Shown here piece after piece: positions 34,522 through 43,948 of a stretch of DNA of 64,000 nt. How positions within the stretch are numbered: the first letter of the stretch is position 1; each line of letters begins with the position of its first letter. The stretch is from Paenibacillus marchantiae (GTDB lineage: Bacteria; Bacillota; Bacilli; Paenibacillales; Paenibacillaceae), in the NCBI RefSeq assembly GCF_028771845.1, contig NZ_CP118270.1, forward strand, positions 6,014,001-6,078,000, in the 5' to 3' direction. Both the position numbers and the translations under genes were made by a program. Under the pieces are notes generated by a model. That model did not search any database. It was not told the origin of the DNA and saw only the letters and a program-made list of their open reading frames with translations.

Positions 34522-35805
34522 TTATATAAATTCGCTGAACATATTTTTCAGCCGTTCGAACAGACCTGGTTTTTGCTCCGATTCCTGGGCCGCATTCGGC
34601 TTAGGACGGTTGGTCGGTTTTTTGTTGTTATTATTGTTGTTGTTATTTCCACCGCCGTTGTTGATCGAGGGACGAATACGCAAACTGCGGATTACACTGT
34701 GCAAAATGCCGACTCCGCTCGTGAAGCCAGGGTCACGCACACCGATATAATCCGGCACCGCAACTCGTACCGAAGCAGCAAGCTCATGCTGAGCTACCTG
34801 CAGAACACCCGGCATAGAGACCGTACCTCCCGTTAGTATATAACCTCCAGGAAGATCATTGTAACCAAGACGCTTCACTTCTTGAGAAATCATCTGGAAT
34901 ATTTCTTGAACCCTCGGTTCGATAATAGCCGCCAGATCCTCTTGAGAGAATTCCTTGTCTACGTTGCTGCCGATCCGTGTTACTTTGAACATGACATCCG
35001 CAGCAGCATCGTCCAGCCATGCGCAGCCATATTTCAATTTTACCTTTTCGGCTTGATCTGTTAATGTGCGCAGACCATAGGCAATATCATTCGTTACAAA
35101 CTCCCCACCAATAGGTAGCGTTGAAGTTGCAACGAGACTGTCTTCTTCGAAGATGGCGATGGTTGTAGCCCCTGCTCCGATATCAACAAGCACGGAACCC
35201 ATCGTTTTTTCATCCTTGGACAATGCCAGCTGACCTGCTCCAAGTGACATGAGTACCAAATCACTTACTTTCAGACCCGCTTTTTCCACGCAGCGCAAAA
35301 GATTATGTATCGCGGTTTTTGCACCCGTAATGATGGTCGCCTCTACTTCCAGACGAACACCAATCATACCACGGGGGTCCTGTATGCCCTCCAAGCCATC
35401 TACAACATACTGCTTGGCTACAACATCAATAATTTCCCGTTCCGGTGGAACCGCAATCACTTCGGCTGCTTTCAACACCCGCTCCATGTCTTCTTCTCCG
35501 ATTTCACGATCCTCGTTAGATACTGCCACGACACCGTGACTGCTCATCAGTCCGATATGATTTCCCGAGATTCCAACATATACTTCGGATATTTGAATAC
35601 CTACCATACGTTCTGCATGATCCACTGCATTACGGATCGATTGCACCGTCTGATCGATATCTACGATTACACCTTTGCGAATTCCCTCCGAGTCGGCAGA
35701 TCCAACTCCAATAATATTAAAGGTTCCATTATTCATTTCCCCAATAATAGCGCGAATTTTGGATGTACCGATGTCCAAACTAACAATGATGTCATTGTTG
35801 CTCAA
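34522..35805 (-). CDS. ftsA: cell division protein FtsA
   Basis: 427 residues, actin fold. FtsA anchors FtsZ to the membrane. Phosphate loop VSLDIGTSKIRAIIGE at the start, SHS2-like 1C domain, second phosphate motif VLVDIGAGATTIAIF and adenosine motif PGGYILTGG. A low-complexity linker with an eight-Asn run (coded near 34630-34660) leads to the C-terminal amphipathic helix LFERLKNMFSEFI. The start is TTG at 35805 (family start LSNNDIIVSLD) with AGGAGG ten bases upstream; the longer ATG frame would place AGGAGG inside the gene. Confidence 0.95.
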   Translation of the reverse strand: MSNNDIIVSLDIGTSKIRAIIGEMNNGTFNIIGVGSADSEGIRKGVIVDIDQTVQSIRNAVDHAERMVGIQISEVYVGISGNHIGLMSSHGVVAVSNEDREIGEEDMERVLKAAEVIAVPPEREIIDVVAKQYVVDGLEGIQDPRGMIGVRLEVEATIITGAKTAIHNLLRCVEKAGLKVSDLVLMSLGAGQLALSKDEKTMGSVLVDIGAGATTIAIFEEDSLVATSTLPIGGEFVTNDIAYGLRTLTDQAEKVKLKYGCAWLDDAAADVMFKVTRIGSNVDKEFSQEDLAAIIEPRVQEIFQMISQEVKRLGYNDLPGGYILTGGTVSMPGVLQVAQHELAASVRVAVPDYIGVRDPGFTSGVGILHSVIRSLRIRPSINNGGGNNNNNNNNKKPTNRPKPNAAQESEQKPGLFERLKNMFSEFI

Positions 35806-35866
35806 GTCTGTGGCACCTCCTGACTCCAAATAGTAAAATACGTTCGGGTTTAAACACTCTTAAAAT

Positions 35867-35895
35867 ATATTCAACACACTTTAGGCTTTCCCTCT
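35867..35895 (-). promoter_or_regulatory. SigH-like promoter of ftsA-ftsZ
   Basis: AGAGGGAAA, 11-bp spacer, GTTGAATAT on the minus strand. It fits the SigH pattern RnAGGAWWW-N11/12-RnnGAATWW with one mismatch. B. subtilis ftsAZ has a SigH promoter used at sporulation onset. Confidence 0.55.
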
Positions 35896-36098
35896 TTTTT
35901 CTACAATTTTTTTGGGTGCCAAGATCTGGTTGCGAGACATAAAACCTTGAAGAAAAAAGAAGGAGGCAACTCAAGTGCCATAAGTTCAAGTGTATCATTT
36001 TTTCTTCGTCTCAGAAAGAACAACTTTCATTGGATAAAAGGGGCTAAACCCCGATCCCGCCTGGTTTTGAATACTTCTCTACCGAATAAAGGCGGAAA

Positions 36099-36866
36099 TC
36101 AGGGAGTTGCTCCTGGTTCAGCATCTTCTTCCGGGTTATCCGGAATGAAAGGCACGTACGTATCAGCCTCCAGCATGGTGATTTTCCCTGGCCGTTCCGT
36201 CTCAATGACCTGGTTGAGATACTCTACCTTATCGGACAATAGAGAAACAGTTGTAATCACTTCAAACTGTGACTTGGTATACATTCGGATCTGATCCGGG
36301 AATGAAGGTGTGGGATTCGGAATAATCTCCGATATATCCGTCGTTAGTTCATTCGGGATCTTGGCCAACGCTTCACTCAGCTTGGCCTTGAGCGGATCGT
36401 CCGCCTTCCACTGGGTCAAAATCGGTTTCTCAACCGCAACGCCAATGGTGGCAGGAACCGTTAAGCTTGTCCCGCTTGCCAGTATGGCTTTTAGCGTACC
36501 GTCAGAACCAAGTTCATACGCAACCGTTGGATATTCCTGCACCTTGATAAGAATAGTACCCGGAAATTGTTTATCCACAGTTACGGTTGATATAGCCTTG
36601 ATCGTTTTCAGTCGCTCAATCACATCAGCAGAGGTTGTCCCAAAAAACTGTTCGCCCTCCTTCAGACCGCTTTTCTCCAGCAGTTCCGAAGTTGTTGTGT
36701 ATACATTACCCGTAATCTCAATTGCCGAAATCCGACTCATCGAAGAACGAAAAAAAAGTACAGCAAGTAATACAATAAAAAGAAGTAAGAGAATAAATAC
36801 GATTTTACGGCTTGTGTTTCGTTTGGGCCGATTCTTCTTCAGAACCGGAATTTGACTTTTAGGCAT
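36099..36866 (-). CDS. divIB: cell division protein DivIB/FtsQ
   Basis: 255 residues, bitopic. A basic cytosolic N-terminus (KKNRPKRNTSRK), one membrane helix (IVFILLLLFIVLLAVLFF), a POTRA domain (RISAIEITGNVYTTTSELL) and the beta domain follow; the tail is acidic. DivIB works with FtsL and DivIC to activate septal PBP2B-FtsW. It lies between murA and ftsA; the spacer to ftsA (293 bp) lacks the ylxW-ylxX-sbp genes of B. subtilis. Confidence 0.92.
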   Translation of the reverse strand: MPKSQIPVLKKNRPKRNTSRKIVFILLLLFIVLLAVLFFRSSMSRISAIEITGNVYTTTSELLEKSGLKEGEQFFGTTSADVIERLKTIKAISTVTVDKQFPGTILIKVQEYPTVAYELGSDGTLKAILASGTSLTVPATIGVAVEKPILTQWKADDPLKAKLSEALAKIPNELTTDISEIIPNPTPSFPDQIRMYTKSQFEVITTVSLLSDKVEYLNQVIETERPGKITMLEADTYVPFIPDNPEEDAEPGATP

Positions 36867-36892
36867 AGGTCGCGCTCCACAAAGCCTCCGGC

Positions 36893-36912
36893 CCCCTTCC
36901 CTTAAGAAGGGG
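36893..36912. repeat. short palindrome between divIB and murA
   Basis: CCCCTTC-ccttaa-GAAGGGG, seven-bp arms, without a T-tract. It resembles the palindrome at 24988-25006. Confidence 0.5.
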
Positions 36913-36924
36913 ACTCAAAGGACG

Positions 36925-38208
36925 TTAATTGGCAAAATCCAGCTGCTTCGAAACGGGGGACTGTCGCTCAACCGAAGCTCCAAGACTCTGAAAGAGCTTC
37001 TCGATACGATCGTACCCTCTATCAATATGATGTACTTGCTCCACAACCGTTTTTCCCTGGGCAGCAAGGCCAGCAATGACTAGTGCTGCACCTGCACGCA
37101 GATCGGTTGCTTCCACTGTAGCCCCGTACAAACGGGGAACGCCACGGATAAATGCTGCATTCATGTCTACCGAAATATCGGCTCCCATGACATTCAGCTC
37201 ATCCACATGTTTGAACCGACCCTCGAATACCGTTTCCTTCATCACACTGAAACCGTCTGCCAGACTGAGCAGCACCATAATTTGCGACTGCAGGTCTGTT
37301 GGAAATGAAGGATACGGAGAAGTCACAATGCGGTCTACTGATTTGGGACGGCTCATACAGCTCACCGTCATTATATCATTGCAGACTGTGATTTGAACAC
37401 CAGTACGCTTCAACACATGTATAAGGGAAGTAAGATGAGCCGGATTGCAGTGTGTAAGCGTTACATTCCCTCTCGTTGCTGCGGCTGCAATCATCACCGT
37501 TCCTGCAACGATCCGATCAGGTATAATTTCGTAAGAACAAGGTTTGAGTTTCTCCACACCATTAATGGTGATCGTATCCGTTCCAGCACCGATAATCCGT
37601 GCACCCATTGCATTCAGAAAATGTTGCAAATCCTGTATCTCAGGTTCTCTGGCTGCATTAAATATCGTTGTTGTACCCTCAGCCGTAACAGCAGCCATCA
37701 TAATATTTTCTGTGGCTCCTACACTGGGGAAATCCAGATGAATGTCTGTACCCACCAGCTTGCGCCCGCGGCATATGATCTGCTGATCCAGCTCTTCAAT
37801 CGAAGCTCCGAGCGTCTCAAGGCCCCGAAGGTGAAGATCAATTTTACGTTCCCCAATGGCACAGCCACCTGGCTGGTACACGGATACTTGCCCAAACTTA
37901 GCCAGTAATGGTCCCATTAAAAAAATGGAAGAACGCATCTGCTTCATGAGATCCTCAGGCACATCATATGACCGGATGGACGATGTATCTATCGTCACTG
38001 TTCCCTGTTCATGCCGACACGTGCATCCAAGTCGTTCCAGGATATACAGCATCACTTCAATGTCCAGCAAGTGTGGAACGTTGTGCAGCGTAACTTCTCC
38101 GTCTGCCAACAAACTTGCGGCCATAATCGGTAAAGCGGCATTTTTTGCTCCATGGATGCGTATGGATCCTGAGAGGGGTTTCCCGCCTTCAATCACCAAT
38201 TTGTCCAA
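36925..38208 (-). CDS. murA: UDP-N-acetylglucosamine 1-carboxyvinyltransferase
   Basis: 427 residues. MurA transfers enolpyruvate from PEP to UDP-GlcNAc, the first committed step of peptidoglycan synthesis. HGAKNAALPIMAA at residue 19 and the catalytic, fosfomycin-reactive Cys116 in QPGGCAIGERKID are present. The start is TTG with GGAGGTG at 6-7 bases. In B. subtilis the murA copies lie outside the dcw cluster; here it is between murB and divIB. Confidence 0.95.
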   Translation of the reverse strand: MDKLVIEGGKPLSGSIRIHGAKNAALPIMAASLLADGEVTLHNVPHLLDIEVMLYILERLGCTCRHEQGTVTIDTSSIRSYDVPEDLMKQMRSSIFLMGPLLAKFGQVSVYQPGGCAIGERKIDLHLRGLETLGASIEELDQQIICRGRKLVGTDIHLDFPSVGATENIMMAAVTAEGTTTIFNAAREPEIQDLQHFLNAMGARIIGAGTDTITINGVEKLKPCSYEIIPDRIVAGTVMIAAAATRGNVTLTHCNPAHLTSLIHVLKRTGVQITVCNDIMTVSCMSRPKSVDRIVTSPYPSFPTDLQSQIMVLLSLADGFSVMKETVFEGRFKHVDELNVMGADISVDMNAAFIRGVPRLYGATVEATDLRAGAALVIAGLAAQGKTVVEQVHHIDRGYDRIEKLFQSLGASVERQSPVSKQLDFAN

Positions 38209-38225
38209 TGTATCACCTCCGGGGT

Positions 38226-39131
38226 TTACCGTTCACCCACTACGAAGACTTCCGGTACCAGGTTAATACCGTTTTGAGATGATATAGTGTTCTGAATCTG
38301 CTGCATTAGGGTGATAACGTCCTCTGCTGTTGCTTGGCCTGTATTGACAATGAAATTGGCATGCATGGTGGATACCTGTGCGCCTCCTTGAGTCATACCC
38401 TTTAGCCCCGCTGCTTCAATCAGGCGGGCGGCATGATCACCAGGTGGATTCCGGAACACGCTGCCAGCACACGCCATCTGCAGTGGCTGTGTACGGCGTC
38501 TACGGTCTTTATACGCGGCCATCGATTCCGAAATGACTTTGCGTTCTCCCTGCTGGAGTGCAAATGTAGCCTCCAGCACGATACCTCTCCGGTCATGAAG
38601 AACAGAGTGGCGATAGGCAAATTCCATGTCCTCCTTGCTGTAACGTACCAATTCCCCTGTCTCCAGTACAATCTCAGCGGATTGAAATATCCGTGACACA
38701 TCCGATCCATGGGCACCAGCATTCATATATACGGCTCCGCCGACCGTTCCGGGGATGCCGCTACCAAATTCCAAACCGGTCCACTCTTTCTTTGCAGCAA
38801 CAACACTGAGTTTAACAAAGGAATGTGCCGCTCCGGCAGTTACCCCGCCCTCGTGAAATTCGGCATAATCAAAGCCTTCTCCCGGTTTCACGACAACTCC
38901 GCGTATTCCCTTGTCAGACACCAACATGTTTGAACCCCGTCCAAGCTGCATCCATGGGATCTGATGCTTGTGCAGCAATTGAATGAGATTGATCATCTGC
39001 TCCTTGTTTTCCGGTATGACCAGCGCATCTGCAGGACCGCCGATCTTCCATGTGGTGTATTTGGCTAGCGGCTCGTTTTCAAGAACTTTGCCGACATTGT
39101 TCTGGGATAGTAACGATATCCACTGCTGCAT
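38226..39131 (-). CDS. murB: UDP-N-acetylenolpyruvoylglucosamine reductase
   Basis: 301 residues, FAD enzyme reducing the MurA product to UDP-MurNAc with NADPH. FAD-binding region YTTWKIGGPAD and LGRGSNMLVSD, active-site GSGIPGTVGGAVYMNAGAHG, and the catalytic Ser in GSVFRNPPGD (type IIa-like, short C-terminus) are seen. The start 39131 has AAAGGAGG at ~8 bases. Confidence 0.96.
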   Translation of the reverse strand: MQQWISLLSQNNVGKVLENEPLAKYTTWKIGGPADALVIPENKEQMINLIQLLHKHQIPWMQLGRGSNMLVSDKGIRGVVVKPGEGFDYAEFHEGGVTAGAAHSFVKLSVVAAKKEWTGLEFGSGIPGTVGGAVYMNAGAHGSDVSRIFQSAEIVLETGELVRYSKEDMEFAYRHSVLHDRRGIVLEATFALQQGERKVISESMAAYKDRRRRTQPLQMACAGSVFRNPPGDHAARLIEAAGLKGMTQGGAQVSTMHANFIVNTGQATAEDVITLMQQIQNTISSQNGINLVPEVFVVGER

Positions 39132-39209
39132 ATTAACATCCTCCTTTACTTCAAAACCGATGAGCACGGCAGTTTTCGTTGCTGCAAGCCGTGTTGCGGC
39201 GCCATGGAA

Positions 39210-39266
39210 CGATTGTCACGATTTATAGGGTATCTTATGTCAGTCCCGCCGTGTGTGTGACAATCG
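39210..39266. repeat. inverted repeat in the murG-murB spacer
   Basis: CGATTGTCAC (39210-39219) and GTGACAATCG (39257-39266), ten-bp perfect arms 37 bp apart, in a 148-bp spacer inside an otherwise tight cluster. It may be an RNA stem or a protein-binding site. Confidence 0.6.
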
Positions 39267-39279
39267 CCCAAAACGCACT

Positions 39280-40389
39280 TTAACGCCCTGCAGCAAGACG
39301 CCGAATCTCGCTCACAAGCACCTCGGCTGCATCAGGTTTCCCCAGTTCCCTGGAGGCTTCCGCCATCCTTTTGCGCGCCGCTTCGTCATTCATAATTCCA
39401 GCAATCGCTTTATATAGCGCCTGGCCTGTCAGATCCTTCTCCAGCATCGTAAGCGATGCACCACCACCCTCAAGTGTACGAGCATTCGCCTCCTGATGAT
39501 TATTCGTCACGTTAGGTGACGGAATCAGAATGGATGGAATACCTAGAGATGTAATCTCGGCAAGGAATGATGCCCCAGCACGATTTACAATCAGCGACGT
39601 GCATGCAAGAACCTCAGGCATGTTGTGTACGTAGGGCAGCACATGCAGATGATTTGGCATCGTTCCAAGGGAACTGCGAATCGCTTCACGCGTTTCATCA
39701 AAATAAGAATCACCAGTCACGTAGACCACGTGCACATCTTCAAGCTTGGCCAGCATCGGTGCCATATCCACCATGGCTTTATTGATTGCTTTCGCACCAC
39801 GGCTACCACCAACCACAAGAACAACTCGGCTGTCCATCGGTACACCCAGTGTCGCAAAACCACGATCACGGCTAGCTTGAGCTACCGTTGTAGCCCTTGG
39901 ATTGCCGGTATACACAACCCTTTTGGCTCCAGAGAATGCTTTCTCCGAACCCTCAAAACTAACAGCTACCGTGTCCACATACCGGGTAAGGAACTTGTTA
40001 GTTAACCCGGGAATGGCATTCTGTTCATGAATGACACTTGGAATACCAAGTTTGGCTGCTGCATATACGACAGGCCCACACACATAGCCCCCCGTACCGA
40101 TGACAACATCGGGTTTGAATTCCTTGAGCATTTTCTTGGCTTTGCGAACACCTTGCAAAAATCTCATCACAGTCTTCACGTTGTCAAAGGACAATTTCCG
40201 GCGAAAACCTGTAATGTCAATCGATTGAAACGGAATATTCTCTTGTGGCACCAGTTTACTTTCCAGTCCACGGGTACCACCGATATATAAAAATGTCGAG
40301 TCGGGATTCTCCGCCTCACATTGCCTTGCTATAGCAACGGCCGGATAGATATGCCCACCGGTACCGCCGCCGCTTAGAACGACTCGCAT
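39280..40389 (-). CDS. murG: undecaprenyldiphospho-muramoylpentapeptide beta-N-acetylglucosaminyltransferase
   Basis: 369 residues, GT28 fold. MurG adds GlcNAc to lipid I to make lipid II at the inner membrane face. The N-terminal GGGTGGHIYPAVAIA, HEQNAIPGLTNK and the UDP-binding GGSRGAKAINKAM and SLIVNRAGASFLAEI motifs are present. The start at 40389 (MRVVLSGGG) is preceded by GAGGTG; six codons upstream are open but less supported. Confidence 0.96.
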   Translation of the reverse strand: MRVVLSGGGTGGHIYPAVAIARQCEAENPDSTFLYIGGTRGLESKLVPQENIPFQSIDITGFRRKLSFDNVKTVMRFLQGVRKAKKMLKEFKPDVVIGTGGYVCGPVVYAAAKLGIPSVIHEQNAIPGLTNKFLTRYVDTVAVSFEGSEKAFSGAKRVVYTGNPRATTVAQASRDRGFATLGVPMDSRVVLVVGGSRGAKAINKAMVDMAPMLAKLEDVHVVYVTGDSYFDETREAIRSSLGTMPNHLHVLPYVHNMPEVLACTSLIVNRAGASFLAEITSLGIPSILIPSPNVTNNHQEANARTLEGGGASLTMLEKDLTGQALYKAIAGIMNDEAARKRMAEASRELGKPDAAEVLVSEIRRLAAGR

Positions 40390-40396
40390 CGTACAT

Positions 40397-41494
40397 TCAC
40401 CTCGCATAACGGGATAAGTTCAATAATATGCCTAGCGCTGTCAACATCAAGGTCAGAGATGAACCGCCATAGCTGATGAGCGGGAGCGTAATCCCCGTAA
40501 CCGGCATAAGCCCGATCACGACACCAATGTTGATAATGACCTGCACAGCCACCATACCCACAATACCTACACCCAGAAGGCTGCCAAAAGCATCCGGTAC
40601 CGTCATCGCTACGCGCATCCCTCTCCACACCAAGACCAGAAACAGCAATAATACAATCATTCCACCAATGAAGCCTAGCTCTTCTGCCAAAATGGAAAAA
40701 ATAAAATCCGTTTGTGGCTCGGGTACGTAGCTGTATTTTTGTCGACTCATACCCAGCCCCAAGCCCGCAAGTCCTCCAGGGCCGATCGCATATAAAGATT
40801 GAATAATCTGATATCCGGCACCAAGTGGATCGGACCACGGGTCCAAAAAAGCCGTTATTCGCTGCAATCTGTAGGGAGCTGCCGCAATCAGTCCGGCAAA
40901 CCCTACTATACCGCCGAGGGCAAGCAGTGATAGATGTTTCATCCGTGCTCCTGCTGTGAAAATAATCAGCATCGATGCACCCATCATCACGGTGCCTGTC
41001 CCCAAATCGGGCTGAAGCATAATAATACCAAAGGCCAAACCAATCAAGCCGAGCGGTGGCAGAAGCCCCGTCGTGAACGTTTTGATTTTGCCAGGTTCCT
41101 TGCTTAACCAGTGAGCGAGAAACAGGATCATACCCAGTTTCATGAATTCTGAAGGTTGTATGCCGAACGAGCCAATGCCCAACCAGCTTCGTGCCCCTCC
41201 CCGAACCACTCCGATGCCAGGAATCAGCACCGCAATCAGCATTATAAAACAGGCAATCAGTATAGGCTTTGCATACTTTCTCCAGACCCGGTAGTCCACA
41301 TTTGCCGTAACAAACATGGCAGCAAGTCCAAGTCCGGCGAACAACAGCTGTCTTTTGACAAAGTAAAATGAATCACCGTAGTCATGAAAAGCAAGCACCG
41401 AGCCCGCACTGTATACCATAATAATGCCGATGGCAAGCAATGCCAGAATACAAATTAGGAGCCAGAAATCCGGCGCCGGTCGCGTCTGTTTCAT
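40397..41494 (-). CDS. spoVE: SEDS peptidoglycan glycosyltransferase SpoVE (FtsW/RodA family)
   Basis: 365 residues, ten membrane helices. SEDS proteins polymerise lipid II with a class B PBP partner. GGARSWLGIGSFGIQPSEFMK (in parts: ARSWLGIG, QPSEFMK), LQPDLGTGTVM and the catalytic-region PVTGITLPLISYGGSS are intact. Position between murG and murD equals spoVE of B. subtilis, so spore cortex synthesis with the nearby SpoVD is the likely role; a vegetative FtsW role cannot be excluded from sequence. Confidence 0.92.
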   Translation of the reverse strand: MKQTRPAPDFWLLICILALLAIGIIMVYSAGSVLAFHDYGDSFYFVKRQLLFAGLGLAAMFVTANVDYRVWRKYAKPILIACFIMLIAVLIPGIGVVRGGARSWLGIGSFGIQPSEFMKLGMILFLAHWLSKEPGKIKTFTTGLLPPLGLIGLAFGIIMLQPDLGTGTVMMGASMLIIFTAGARMKHLSLLALGGIVGFAGLIAAAPYRLQRITAFLDPWSDPLGAGYQIIQSLYAIGPGGLAGLGLGMSRQKYSYVPEPQTDFIFSILAEELGFIGGMIVLLLFLVLVWRGMRVAMTVPDAFGSLLGVGIVGMVAVQVIINIGVVIGLMPVTGITLPLISYGGSSLTLMLTALGILLNLSRYAR

Positions 41495-41542
41495 CAGGAG
41501 GCCACCCCTTGCATGGAAGTAGGGGCTTTTCCACCCCCCTAC

Positions 41543-42964
41543 TTACAAGTTATGCGCCGCCTCTTTAAAAATGCGTCCCCGCTCTTCATAGGAAGCAAAC
41601 ATGTCCCAGCTTGCACACGCTGGTGATAACAAGACCACATCACCTGGAGCTGCAAACTGTGAAGCTTCCTGCACGGCAGCGGTTAACGTCCGGGCAGCGT
41701 CCTCCTCATTATCGACGACCTTAATTTGCTTTAATCCCGCCAGTTCCGCGACCTTGGCAATTTTCTCCCGTGTCTCTCCAAGAGCAACCACAGCTTTCAC
41801 CCGCTCCTGGAACAATGGCAGCAATTCCATCATGTCTGATCCACGATCCAGTCCGCCGGCAATGAGCACGACCGGTTCCTTGAAGGAGTTCAACGCCATT
41901 ACGGTTGCTTTGGAGTTAGTCGCTTTGGAATTGTTGTAATAGTTAGCTCCATTATGTTCAAGTACATACTCAAGACGGTGTTCAACCCCCTTGAAGTCAG
42001 CCAGAGGCGCAGCAAGCACAGATGGATCGGCTCCAGCGGAGACAGCAATAGCTACTGCTGCCAATGCATTTCCCACATTAAATCGTCCTGGTATTCCGAT
42101 GTCTTCCACATCAATAATGACATGATGGTTGCCCTCACCGTCTGCATAGATCACCTGGCGCTTCACATCATCCTCTTCCCCATCCACGTATGGAGGATCG
42201 GCATATACCCCTGCTTCAAGCTTCTCTGTCAGCGAGAATGGGAGCAGTCTTGCTTTAATATAAGGAACCAGTCCGCGACATACCGGGTCATCCCAGTTCA
42301 GGATAGCTACATCCTCCGGTTGCTGGTTGGAGAACAATTTGGCTTTGGAAGCCACATAATCATCCATGTCCCCATGGTAATCCAAATGAGTCTCCGCCAC
42401 GTTTAGCAAACTTGCAATGCGTGGACGGAAATCGGATGTGCCTTTCAGTTGGAAACTGCTAAGCTCCACCACCATCCAGTTATCCGCAGAAGCCTGCTCT
42501 GCCGCCTCACACAATGGCGTTCCAATATTACCGGCAACGATTGGTTTCAAACCGGCAAGCTCCAACATGTTGCCTACCCACGTTGTTGTGGTTGTTTTCC
42601 CGTTAGAGCCCGTGATCCCGATCATAGGCGCAGCGCATAGATGGTAAGCTACCTCCACCTCAGTCACCACTTCTATGCCTAAGGCAAGTGCCTGTTGCAC
42701 AGGAGGTGCCTGATAAGGAATGCCCGGATTTTTGACTACAAGCTTCACATCACTATGAATCAGGTCGTCCGGATGTCCCCCGCATACAACAGAAATTCCC
42801 AAAGCCTCCAATTCGGATGCTTCGGGACACTGTTCTCTCTCTTTTTTATCATTAACTGTAACGATTGCGCCGGCACGATCCAGTACTTTGGCGACCTGCA
42901 CGCCGCTTTTGGCCAGTCCAAGCACGACCACTTGTTGTCCACGATATGATTCAGGATGATTCAT
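41543..42964 (-). CDS. murD: UDP-N-acetylmuramoylalanine--D-glutamate ligase
   Basis: 473 residues. MurD adds D-Glu to UDP-MurNAc-L-Ala. Mur-ligase ATP motif GITGSNGKTTTTTW near residue 115, NWDDP and the C-terminal domain with HRLEYVLEHNGANYYNNSKA (part NNSKATN) are intact; the N-terminal VVLGLAKSGVQVAKVL binds the UDP part. The gene starts 3 bp after the mraY stop region in a tightly packed mur block. Confidence 0.96.
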   Translation of the reverse strand: MNHPESYRGQQVVVLGLAKSGVQVAKVLDRAGAIVTVNDKKEREQCPEASELEALGISVVCGGHPDDLIHSDVKLVVKNPGIPYQAPPVQQALALGIEVVTEVEVAYHLCAAPMIGITGSNGKTTTTTWVGNMLELAGLKPIVAGNIGTPLCEAAEQASADNWMVVELSSFQLKGTSDFRPRIASLLNVAETHLDYHGDMDDYVASKAKLFSNQQPEDVAILNWDDPVCRGLVPYIKARLLPFSLTEKLEAGVYADPPYVDGEEDDVKRQVIYADGEGNHHVIIDVEDIGIPGRFNVGNALAAVAIAVSAGADPSVLAAPLADFKGVEHRLEYVLEHNGANYYNNSKATNSKATVMALNSFKEPVVLIAGGLDRGSDMMELLPLFQERVKAVVALGETREKIAKVAELAGLKQIKVVDNEEDAARTLTAAVQEASQFAAPGDVVLLSPACASWDMFASYEERGRIFKEAAHNL

Positions 42965-42967
42965 TGT

Positions 42968-43936
42968 TTACAACCCCTTGTTGAGATAAAGTCCGAGAGC
43001 GGCCAAAATGGCACCTACCGCCCAAAAAGTAATGACAACTCGCCATTCCGACCAGCCACTCAGTTCAAAGTGATGATGAATCGGGCTCATTTTGAATACG
43101 CGTTTGCCACGAGTTTTGAAAGATACTACTTGAATGATAACGGACAGGATTTCGATGACGAAAATACCGCCAATGATGACAAAAAGAAGTTCTGTCTTCG
43201 TCACAATGGCGACGGCACCAATCGCACCACCAATTCCGAGTGAGCCTGTATCTCCCATAAACACTTTGGCCGGGTGTGCGTTATATACCAGGAATCCAAG
43301 TACCGCACCAATCATCGCCGCCGCACATACCGCTGCTGGCATGGATGTTGCCTGCATCGCCACAATGGCAAATGCCCCAAATGCGATGGCGCTCACGCCG
43401 GACAGCAAGCCGTCCAGACCATCGGTAAAGTTAACTGCATTCGTGATGGCAAGCATCATGAATACCACAAACGGATAGTAGAACCATCCCGTCCAGTCAA
43501 AGGAGACTGATGTACCTGGAATCGATATGGCTGTGCTGTGTCCATTCTGGATAAGCAAATAGCACATCACTGCACTGAAAAACAACTGACCAATCATCTT
43601 TTGTCTAGCCGTCAGCCCCAGTGAACGTTTGAATACAATCTTGATGTAGTCATCCAGGAAACCAATCAGACCGAAGCCGAGTGTAGCCACCAGCAGGACG
43701 TAAAAGTCCGTATTTTTGACCGCTGAAAATTTCAAAAAGGCCAATGTGAACGCGAGTAAAATAACTACTCCGCCCATTGTAGGTGTTCCGCTTTTTTTCA
43801 GATGGCTCTGTGGCCCATCTTCCCGAACCTGCTGTCCGAACTTCATTCGACGCAGCAATGGAATCAAGAGCGGTGCAGCAATCACCGCCAAAATAAATGA
43901 AACACCGATTGTTAACAGTAATACCTGAAAATCCAT
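42968..43936 (-). CDS. mraY: phospho-N-acetylmuramoyl-pentapeptide-transferase
   Basis: 322 residues, ten membrane helices. MraY links the MurNAc-pentapeptide to undecaprenyl phosphate to make lipid I. Conserved blocks: KKSGTPTMGGVVIL, the Asp pair FLDDYIKI, NAVNFTDGLDGL, VFMGDTGSLGIGGA and SPIHHHFELSGW. Confidence 0.97.
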   Translation of the reverse strand: MDFQVLLLTIGVSFILAVIAAPLLIPLLRRMKFGQQVREDGPQSHLKKSGTPTMGGVVILLAFTLAFLKFSAVKNTDFYVLLVATLGFGLIGFLDDYIKIVFKRSLGLTARQKMIGQLFFSAVMCYLLIQNGHSTAISIPGTSVSFDWTGWFYYPFVVFMMLAITNAVNFTDGLDGLLSGVSAIAFGAFAIVAMQATSMPAAVCAAAMIGAVLGFLVYNAHPAKVFMGDTGSLGIGGAIGAVAIVTKTELLFVIIGGIFVIEILSVIIQVVSFKTRGKRVFKMSPIHHHFELSGWSEWRVVITFWAVGAILAALGLYLNKGL

Positions 43937-43948
43937 GGGTTCACCCCT

